From contig JAOTOM010004837.1 in assembly GCA_034440615.1 (NCBI GenBank), positions 124,001-188,000 on the forward strand: a stretch of 64,000 nucleotides of DNA. Direction: 5' to 3'. The first letter of the stretch is position 1, and every line of letters starts with the position of its first letter. Below, piece by piece: positions 55,077-64,000 of the stretch. A model generated the notes under the pieces. The model worked only from the letters and a program-made list of their open reading frames with translations. It was not told where the DNA came from and did no database searches. The DNA is from Ashinkailepas kermadecensis. Taxonomy: Eukaryota; Arthropoda; Thecostraca; Neolepadidae. Both the position numbers and the translations under genes were made by a program.

Positions 55077-58000
55077 TCATGGCATGGTTGACAGTGTATG
55101 AGAATATGTGAAACGGTAAGATGAGTGTTGCATGATGGGCATGAAGGTCGTGGTGAAGCAGTGTAAATATATCGATGGGTGAGAAAAGTGTGACCTATGC
55201 GGAGCCGCGATATATCTTTTTCTTCTTGTCTGTTTTTGTATATGATGTGGTCCAGTTTTCGATGACAGGTTTGATGAGACGTAATTGTGTGTAGTTTGTG
55301 GTTTCAGTCCATTGTTGGTTCCAAAAATGTCGAATGTTCTGTCGTATTGTTGATTTGATGGCGTCAAAATATAGTGGGATTTATGTGATGTGTGGTAATT
55401 ATAATGTTGTTTTGCGAAATGATCTGCTTCCTCGTTTCCTGGGATGCCACAGTGACTGGGCACCCACAGGAAACGGACCTTCATGCCCATCAGATGAAGT
55501 GTTTCAAGTGTCATGAATGGAAATATGGCAATGGTGCGAAAAGGAAAGTGAAGAAAGAGATTCAAGAACAGATTTTGAGTCGGAACAAATGACGACATGG
55601 CGCATGGGGTGACAAATTGAACGGTTGCGGACATAGCGAAGGGCAGTGAGAATGGCGTGCAATTCGGCGATGAAAATGGAGGTCCCGTTTGGCATGCGAT
55701 GTTGTTTTGTGTATGTACCGGAAACAATGGCATTTCCTGTGCAATTTGCGTCTTTGGATCCGTCGGTGAAAACAAAAGGAACATGGCAATAACGAGAACG
55801 AAACTGGTGGAATTTTTGTTTTGGCGCATTCTGGACAAAGCTGTGATTTTGGAGTGGTGGTGAGATAGAAAATATGTCTTTCGGTCATCTGCCACGGTGG
55901 TGTAGTTGGTGGAGAAAGAGCAGTAATATGTGGAATGTTGTATTGGAGTTGTGTAGAAAATGTTTTAATGTGTGAAGCTATGGTAAGGCCGGTTCGCTTT
56001 TCGGCGGTACCTAAATATTCGTGGTGTAGATTTGGGAGAATTTGTAAAGACGCGTGTGTGCGGTGGTGTTCTCTAAATTGAATTTTTGCGGCATATCTGA
56101 GTGTTTGTTCAATTCTTCGGGGACCTAATGATGGAATTCCTGATTCGATTTGTAAAGAAGTAATGTGAGACGTGGTCATTGCACCGAGTGCTATGCGAAT
56201 AAATTTATTTTGTAAGGTGTCAAAAAGTTTCAAAGCGGAGGTGCTGCCACTTGCTTAAACTATGGAGCCATATTCTATGATGAGAAGAACCAAGGATTTG
56301 TATAATTGTAATAGCGTGTGACGATCGGATCCGAATGATGAAGACGTAATACAGCGAAATAAATTGAGTCTGTGAAAACATTTGGTCTGGATGTGTTTGA
56401 CGTGCTGGTGCATGGAAAGCTTGCGATCGAAAATAACACCAAGAAATTTGAACGAATTTACCAAATGTATGTCAGTGTTTCCGAGGTGAAGTGGTATATC
56501 TTGATTTGGGCACGGAGTTGATTTGCTGAATATCATTGTGGCAGATTTTGGAGCTGAAAATGTGAAGCCGTATTTGATGGACCATTGGTGTATCCGGTCA
56601 AGTGCGTTTTGAAGTCTAAATAAGCAATGTGTTTCATTTTTATCTGTGCACCAAATTGCGCTGTCATCTGCAAAAAGAGAGTGATATCTGAGGTGGCATG
56701 TCGGTGAAAATATCGTAAACAGCTTCCCTGTGGTAATCCATTTTTCATGAAATGTAACTCGGAAATCGCTGACCTGCACCGGAGATGAAAATGATGGGAA
56801 CCGGACAAAAATCCTATCAAATAACGAGCTAAATTTCCTTTCACGCCGAAGTGAAGAAGTTTGGAAATTAATGCCGGTTTGTATACCATATCATACACTT
56901 TACTAATGTCTAAAAATACTGCAATGGTGTGTTCATCTTGTTTATAACCAAGGCGTATGTCAGTTTCTAATCGAATGAGATAATCTATTGTACTGTGGCC
57001 ATGACGAAAGCCGCATTGAATTGGAGATAACACATGATTTGTTTCTAAGTACCAGGTCAGTCTTTTTACAATCATATGTTCTAAACGTTTTCCTAGACAA
57101 CTGGTGAGAGCGATTGGTCGGAAATTGTTGGGGTTGCTGTGGTTTTTGCGCTGGTTTTGGAATAGGGATGATGAGGGCTTCCTTCCAGGTTTCGGGGAAA
57201 GTATGGCCAGACCATTATGATTAAATGTTTGTAAGATGCAATGTTTTGTATTGTTGGATAAATGTCTGAAAAAGGAATAATGTAAATTGTCGGTACCTAC
57301 CGAAGTATTACCGGCTGAGGAAATTGCAGTATCTAGTTCTGAAACTTGAAACGGGATATTGTATGTTTCAGTGTTGTCCGACTCAAATTGTGCCAAATCG
57401 GTGTGAAATGTGTGTTGTGCATTTTGTAGAAATTCCGGTCTGTAGTTGTTGTCCGAGCTATTGTGAGCCATGGTGTCCGCTATTATATTTAGTGTTGTTT
57501 GTGGGTCTGTAATTGTGGTCTTTTGAATTTCGAGTGCCGGGAGTGATTTTAATGGAGTGCGTCCTGATAATCGGCGGATTAACTGCCAGATTTTGCTTAA
57601 AGGTGTTCGAGAGGTGAGTTGCTGTAAATATAGTGACCATGAACGGCGACGAGCTCCGCGAATGATGCGGCGTGTCTTCGCACGTTCATAATTACGGTTG
57701 ACTAAATTTTGCTGGCCGGGATGGCGTAAATATTTTATAAATGCTCTCTTTCTTGCGGGTATTGCTCGGGAAACTTCTATCGACCACCATGGGACTGGTG
57801 TTCTTTTTGTGACATGTTTTGTTAGTGGAATACCGGTGGAAGCTGCTTCGAAGAGTGTTTTGGTAACTTGGTTGATGTTTTCGACGGGAGAAATGTTGGG
57901 GTTGTATTGAATATGTGAAAGTTCCTGAAAAGTTGTCCAATCGGCCTTCCAAATTTTCCAGCGGGGGATACAACTGGGTGTGGTATCGGCAGTTGTTGAC

Positions 58001-58669
58001 ATGGTCGGTATTAATCGAATGGGGTAGTGATCGCTATCATGAATGTCCGTTTCTATTGTCCAATGAAAGTCGTTGGCCAGGGCTGGAGAACAAATTGTTA
58101 AATCAATGGCAGTTTCTGTATTGTGACCGAGGTGGAAAAATGTTGGCTCACCGGTGTTGAGTAGTACTAAATTGTGTCTGTCTAAGATGTGTTCAACTAT
58201 GCGTCCGCGAGAGTCTGGAAGTGTGCGTGTTCTATCCCACGCTGCGCTATGGGCGTTAAAATCGCCAAATAAAATGAAAGGGTTTTTGAATTGGGCTATG
58301 AGGTTTTCTAATTCTGTCAAAATGTTTGTGTTTTCTGTATATGGTGGAATATATAATGAACATACATCTATGTTCCTAGCATGAAAACGCATAGTACAAG
58401 CCACGGCTTGTAATGGTGAATTGAGTGTAATTTGTGTATGTGTGTAATCATTGTTTATGTAAAGGGCTGTACCGCCACTACGGTGTGATTCTCGGACCTC
58501 ATCGTGGAGGTATAGCGAATAATTGAAAAGATTGAAATTATATGTATCGGTAGGCAAAAACCAGGTTTCTTGAAGTGCGATGAGAATTGGAGTTAAGATG
58601 CTAAAAGGCTTTCATTTCTGCTCATTTGGAAATCAGACTACGGCAGTTCCATTGGAGAAATATGGACAT
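55077..58669 (-). pseudogene. LINE copy A ORF2: endonuclease, RT, RNase H, broken
   Basis: Start MSIFLQWNCRSLISK, then a TGA. The endonuclease shows RSGGTALYIN, ILFGDFNAHSAAWDRTRTLP and DSDHYPI. The RT has NNFRPIALTSCLGKRLEHMI, QCGFRHGHSTIDYLI, FLDISKVYDMVY and GLPQGSC. A 29-bp deletion near 56715, compared with copy B, removes SPVLFNIII and shifts the FADD motif out of frame. A TAA near 56258 replaces a Tyr codon. RNase H keeps KVRFLWVPSHCGIPGNEEAD, but a frameshift near 55805 separates the earlier FTDGS part. The longest intact frame is 674 codons (56533-58557). Confidence 0.9.
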
Positions 58670-59980
58670 TGGTGAGAATTCATACTTGTCGGCACCTTTC
58701 GGTGCCTGGCGCAGCCACGATTGCAGCTCGGGCGGGCATGTGGGTTGGGTGCGTCCGGCGGTGGATGGCCCGTCAGTACCGTCCGGCCGACCGGTGACCT
58801 TGGCAGGTTCACGCCGGCCGTCCACTGCCGCAGGGGACGCCCGCCGGCTGGGAGTTGGTCGGATCACGTGGGCGCCGGGGGACGAGACGGGGACTGACGG
58901 GGAACGAGAATTTGCTCCCGCAGCGGAGTGACTGCGGGGCCTATCACTCCTCCCTGGAGTGGTCCGTTTGTTTGGAGCCGGAGTGGTCTGAGTGTTGGGA
59001 GCCAGGGTGGTTTGTGTCGGTGTGGTCAGTGGAGTAAGTTTTTTTAGTGGAGCTAAACCTGGAATCATGTCTGTTTGCATCGAGGCAGAAGTAGTGTTGA
59101 CGCTACGTGTTGGGGGAGCAACGGTGGCCGCCTGGGCTTAAGTTTTAGTTGATGGAGAGGCGGCCTCGACAGACGGTCGGGCCTGGGGTTATGACACCCC
59201 GGTCGTGGCTTTGACAGCGCAGACCTCCTTCTCCTTGTGCCATACTGGACAGAGGGGTGATGTGGTCAGGTGGTCCGATGTGTTGCAGTTGAGACAGTGG
59301 ACAGGTTTGGAGCAGGTGGAATCAGGATGGGGTTGATTCACCACACTTTGGGTAGCGGGCTGTTTGGCGACAAGTATTGCTGCCATGCCCAAAACGCTGG
59401 CGATTGAAACAGCGGAGAGGATTGGGAATAAAGACACGGACTTTGAATCGGATGTAGTCGGCGAGGAGGGTCTTGGGAAGAGTTGTAGAGTTGAAGGTAA
59501 GGACTAGGAGACTCGTGTCACGTTTCTGGCCATCTTTGAAGGATGTGATGCGGCGGACGTGGGTCACCCCTTCCGGCCTGAGGTCCGCTTGAATATCTTC
59601 CTCAGACATGAAGCGGAGCTCCGGCGCGAAGACGGTGCCCTTGGTGGAATTGCGGTTGGAGTGGAGTGAAATGGTCACGGATTTACCACAAAATGTGGTG
59701 GTACGGAGGAGGGCTTTGGTTTGGGCTCGGGTTTGGGTTTTGATGACGAGGGTTCGGTTGGCTGGGGCTTCAATGTCAGGATTGGCTAAGGAACAAATGG
59801 CGAGGAGCTACTTGGTTGGCCAGAAAACGTTGACACGACGAAAGGAGACGGACTCATCGACAGGCTTTACTACGATGTATGATCCAGCACTGTCGAGGTA
59901 GGGTTCAATGGGTTCAGGTTGGGATGAAGTGGTCTGGTTCGAGCGTGGGTCAGTGGCGTGGAGAGTGATGGTTTGGTCTG
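58655..59980 (-). pseudogene. LINE copy A ORF1 (gag-like), broken
   Basis: Reads SAGSYIVVKPVDESVSFRRV then NVFWPTK, a TAG stop (59808-59810), and, in the same frame, LLAICSLANPDIEAP with SVTISLHSNRNSTKGTVFAP. It continues LLVLTFNSTTLPKTL and PNPLRCFNRQRFGHGSNTC. A frameshift near 59345 leads to CLNCNTSDHLTTSPLCP. Zinc-knuckle Cys is replaced in FNRQ and RYPKCG (Cys expected at the Arg and Tyr). The C-terminal tail is Pro/Arg/Thr-rich and ends RQAPKGADKYEF. RNA-binding gag-like role known for the family. Inactive here. Confidence 0.8.
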
Positions 59981-59997
59981 GATTGCGAGGCGAGGTC

Positions 59998-60189
59998 GGC
60001 GACCACGTGACCCGACCGACTCCCAGGCGACGGGCATCCCCTGCGGCAGTGGCCGGCCGCCGTGAGCCGGCTGCCAAGGTCACCGACCAGCCGGACGGCT
60101 CGGGTGCAGCCGTCCGACCTCAATCCACACGCCCGCCTGACCTCCACGCATGGATCAGGCAAGCACCGAAAGGTGCACACAAACAATAA
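59998..60189 (+). pseudogene. LINE copy B ORF1 C-terminal tail
   Basis: Reads VTRPTPRRRASPAAVAGRRE and then RPPDLHAWIRQAPKGAHKQ, corresponding to the ORF1 tail of copy A (RPTPSRRASPAAVDGRREP, LRQAPKGADK). Zinc knuckles are absent because of 5' truncation. Confidence 0.75.
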
Positions 60190-60203
60190 TATTTCTTCTC
60201 CCA

Positions 60204-63200
60204 ATGTCTGCATTTTTACAATGGAATTGCTGTATTTTAATATCCAAATGGGCCGAAAAGAAATAAAAGCTTTTTTCAGCATTCTCACACCTATTCTCAT
60301 CGCACTTCAGGAAACCTGGTTCTTACCCACCGATACATATAAATTCAATCTTTACAATTATTCGCTATGCCGTCACGACGAGGTCAATGGACCCACCGCA
60401 GTGGCGGTACAGCACTTTACATCAATAATGATTATACACATACACAAATTACACTTAATTCGCCTTTACAAGCCGTAGCTTGTACATTGCGTTTTCATGG
60501 TAGGAATATAGATGTATGTTCGCTATATATTGCATCACACAGACAACACAAACATTTTGACACGATTAGAAAACCTCATCACACATTTCAAAAACCCTTT
60601 TATTTTACTTGGCGATTTTAACGCTCATAGCCCAGCGTGGGATAGAACACGCACACTTCCAGACATCCGCGGACGCATAGTTGAACACATCTTAGACAGA
60701 CACAATTTAGTATTACTCAACAGCGGTGAGCCAACATTTTTCCACCTCGGTCACAATACAGAAACTGCCATTGATTTAACAATTTGTTCTCCAGCCCTGG
60801 CCAACGACTTTCATTGGACAATAGAAACGGACATTCATGATAGCGATCACTACCCCATTCGATTAATACCGACCATGTCAACAACTGCCGATACCACACC
60901 CAGTTGTATCCCGCGCTGGAAAATTTCGAACGCCGATTGGACAACTTTTCAGGAACTTTCACATATTCAATACAACCCCAACATTTCTCCCGTCGAAAAC
61001 ATCAACCAAGTTACCGAAACACTTTTCGAAGCAGCTTCCACCGCTATTCCACTAACAAAACCTGTCACAAAAAGAACACCAGTCCCCTGGTGGTCGATAG
61101 AAGTTTCCCAAGCAATAGCCGCAAGAAAGAGTGCATTTAGAAAATATTTACGCCATCCTGACCAACAAAATTTAGTCAACCGTAATTATAAACGTGCGAA
61201 GACACGCCGCATCATTCGCGAAGCTCGTCGCCGTTCATGGTCATTATATTTACAGCAACGTACCTCTCAAACACCTTCAAGCAAAATCTGGCAGTTAATC
61301 CGCCGATTATCAGGACGCACACCATTTAAATCACTCCCGGCCCTCAACATTCAAAACACCACAATTACCGACCCACAAACAATAGTAAACACAATAGCGG
61401 ACACCATGGCTCACAATATAGCTCTGACAACCACTACAGACCGGAATTTTTACAAAATGCACAAAACACATTTAACACCGATTTGGCACAATTCGATTCG
61501 GTCAACACTGAAACATACAATATCCCTTTTCAAGTTTCAGAACTGGATACTGCAATTTCCTCCGCTGGTAATACTTCTGTAGGTCCCGACAATTTACATT
61601 ATTCCTTTTTCAGACATTTATCCAACGACACAAAACATTGCATCTTACAAACATTTAATGCATTATGGTCTGGCCATACTTTCCCGAATCCTGGAAGGAA
61701 GCCCTCATCATTCCTATACCAAAACCCGGCAAAAACCACAGCAACCCCAACAATTTTCGACCCATCGCTCCCACCAGTTGTCTAGGAAAACTTTTCGAAT
61801 GTATGATTGTAAAAAGACTGACCTGGTACTTAGAAACAAGTTATCTTTTATCACTAATTCAATGCGGCTTTCGTCATGGCCACAGTACGATAGATCATCT
61901 CATTCGATTAGAAACTGACATCCGCCTTGGTTATGAAAAACATGAACACACTTCGCAGTATTTGTAGACATTAGCAAACCGTATGATATGGTATACAAAC
62001 CGGCATTAATTTCCAACTTCTTCACTTCGGCGTCAAAGGAAATTTAGCTCGTTATTTGATAGGATTTTTGTCTGGCTGCCGTCATTTTCATCTGCGGTGC
62101 AGGTCAGCGGTTTCCGAGTTACATTTCATGGGAAACGGATTACCACAGGGAAGCTGTTTATCACCAGTCTTATTCAACATTATCATTAACGATATTTTCA
62201 CCGACATGCCACCTCAGATATCATACTCCCTTTTTGCAGATGACAGTGCAATTTGGTGCACAGATAAAAATGAAACACATTGCTTATTTAGGCTCCAAAA
62301 CGCACTTGGCCGGATACACCAATGGTCCATCAAATAGGGTTTCATATTTTCAGCTCCAAAATCTGCCATAATGATATTCAGCAAATCAACTCCGTGCCCA
62401 AATCCAGAAACACCACTTCACCTCGGAAACACTGACATACATTTTGTAAATTCGTTCAAATTTCTTGGTGTTATTTTCGATCGAAAGCTTTCCATGCACC
62501 AGCACGTCAAACACATCCAGACCAAATATTTTCACAGACTCAATTTATTTCGCTGTATTACGTCTTCAGCATTCGGATCCGATCGTCACACGCTATTACA
62601 ATTATACAAATCCTTCGTTCTTCTCATCATAGAATATGGCTCCGTAGTTTACGCAAGTGGCAGTACCCCCGCTTTGAAACTTTTGGACACCTTACAAAAT
62701 AAATTTATTCGCATAGCACTCGGTGCAGTGACCACGTCTCCCATTACTTCTTTACAAATCGAATCAGGAATTCCACCATTAGCTCTCCGAAGAATTGAAC
62801 AAACACTCAGATATGCCGCAAAAATTCAATTTAGAGAACACCACCCCACACACGCATCTTTACAATTTCTCCAAAATCTACACCACGAATATTTAGGTCC
62901 CGCTGAAAAGCGAACCGGCATTACCATAGCTTCACGCATTACAACATTTTCTACACAACTCCAATACAACATTCCACATATTACTGCTCTTTCTCCACCA
63001 ACTACACCACCGTGGCAGATGACCGAAAGACATATTTTCTATCTCACCACCACTCCAAAATCACAGCTTTGTCCAGAATGCGCCAAACAAAAATTCCACC
63101 AGTTTCGTTCTCGTTATCGCCATGTTCCATTTGTTTTCACCGATGGATCCAAAGACGCAAATTGCACAGGAAATGCCATAAATGCCATTGTTTCTGGTAC

Positions 63201-63840
63201 ATACACAAAACAACATCGCCTGCCAAACGGGACCTCAATTTTCATCGCCGAATTGCACGCCATTCTCACTGCCCTTCGTTATGTCCGCAACCGTTCAATT
63301 TGTCACCCCATGCGCCATGTCGTCATTTGTTCCGACTCAAAATCTGTTCTTCACTCTCTTTCTTCACTTTCCTTTTCGCACCATTGCCATATTTCCATTT
63401 ATGACACACTTGAAACGCTTCATCTGATGGGCATGAAGGTCCGTTTCCTGTGGATGCCCAGTCACTGTGGCATCCTAGGAAACGAGGAAGCAGATCATTT
63501 CGCAAAACAACATTACAATTACCAAACATCACATAAATCCCACTACATTTTGACGCCATCAAATCAACAATACGACAAAACATTCGACATTTTTGGAACC
63601 AACAATGGACTGAAACCACAAACTACACACAATTACGTCTCATCAAACCTGTCATCGAAAACTGGACCACATCATATAAAAAAACAGACAAGAAGAAAAA
63701 GTTATATCGCGGCTCCGCATAGGTCATACTTTTCTCACCCATCGATATATTTACACTGCTTCACCACGACCTTCATGCCCATCATGCAACACTCATCTTA
63801 CCGTTTCACATATTCTCCTACACTGTCAACAATGCCATGA
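60204..63840 (+). pseudogene. LINE copy B ORF2: endonuclease, RT, RNase H, broken
   Basis: ATG at 60204 (MSAFLQWNC). Endonuclease: LIALQETWFLPTDTY, FILLGDFNAHSPAWDRTRTL, DSDHYPI. RT: NGLPQGSCLSPVLFNIIIND, then SLFADDSAIW with the FADD catalytic pair intact. A TAG at 62335-62337 stands where copy A has TAC (Tyr), and frameshifts lie near 60400-60500, 61460-61580, 61780 and 61960-62050. The C-terminal frame 62371-63840 (489 codons) holds the thumb and a complete RNase H with FVFTDGS, IFIAELHAI, VICSDSKSVL and MPSHCGILGNEEAD. A Cys/His tail readable in another frame suggests a frameshift before the end. Inactive. Confidence 0.9.
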
Positions 63841-64000
63841 ACATGGAAAAACACTTACCAACTACTGCTCTACACACAGCATCCCCTTTTCTCTGCCCAC
63901 ACTATTAGGAGATACACACCCTGTTCTCGTCAACCTCCTTGTCATTTTTCTCCGAAAAACCAACTTACTTCAGGACTTGTAAATTGACTTTTAGAACATA

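Larger units (their letters stand above)
54918..59990 (-). mobile_element. I-type LINE, copy A (minus strand)
   Basis: Contains a gag-like ORF1 (about 59980-58655), ORF2 (about 58669-55077) and a short 3'UTR ending near 54918. Two-ORF layout with CCHC knuckles, APE endonuclease, RT and RNase H is typical of the I group. Copy B on the plus strand is a close relative and meets it head to head near 59990. Confidence 0.87.
59995..63999 (+). mobile_element. I-type LINE, copy B (plus strand)
   Basis: Starts inside the ORF1 tail (homology with copy A begins near gcgaccacgtgacccgacc) and runs to the 3' end at the window edge (ttgacttttagaacat), matching the 3' end of copy A at 54918. 5'-truncated relative to copy A. 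Confidence 0.87.

Overview
The window is eukaryotic and almost certainly from a metazoan. It has one split gene with GT-AG introns, tRNA-derived SINEs, CR1-like and I-like LINEs, a Penelope-like element, TTAA-flanked non-autonomous DNA elements and very many minisatellites. No bacterial-style gene organisation is visible. The element mix and the GC-rich exons fit an invertebrate such as an arthropod, crustacean or other marine animal, but the species cannot be named from the sequence.

The only well-supported host gene is an iduronate-2-sulfatase (IDS-type lysosomal sulfatase). It lies on the minus strand in seven exons (36467 down to 21867). All splice phases agree and the sulfatase metal and sulfate residues are present. 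The conceptual protein is 734 residues against about 550 in vertebrates, because the last exon holds about 175 extra in-frame residues that may be an unspliced intron.

Layout: 1-12 kb is non-coding with a series of minisatellites and an old LINE remnant (9.9-11.4 kb). 13.0-17.0 kb is a GC-rich 40-46 bp satellite. 17.6-18.7 kb is a degraded Penelope-like RT with SINE insertions. 18.9-20.5 kb holds more minisatellites and a SINE. 21.9-36.5 kb is the sulfatase gene, whose introns hold SINEs, two TTAA elements, a CR1 tail inserted in a SINE, and repeats next to every 3' splice site. 37.3-43.6 kb is a large inverted array of a 153-bp satellite carrying AGGTCA direct repeats. 43.6-46.8 kb is a 5'-truncated CR1-like LINE. 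47-54 kb holds more minisatellites and a possible Pro/Gln/Gly/Met-rich exon. 54.9-64.0 kb has two related I-type LINEs arranged head to head.

The mobile elements all look dead, with frameshifts, nonsense codons or deletions. Most long open frames in the window arise from tandem repeats whose period is a multiple of three, or from GC-rich sequence lacking stops, and are not listed as genes. One stretch (about 46660-46785) looks like a sequencing or consensus artefact.
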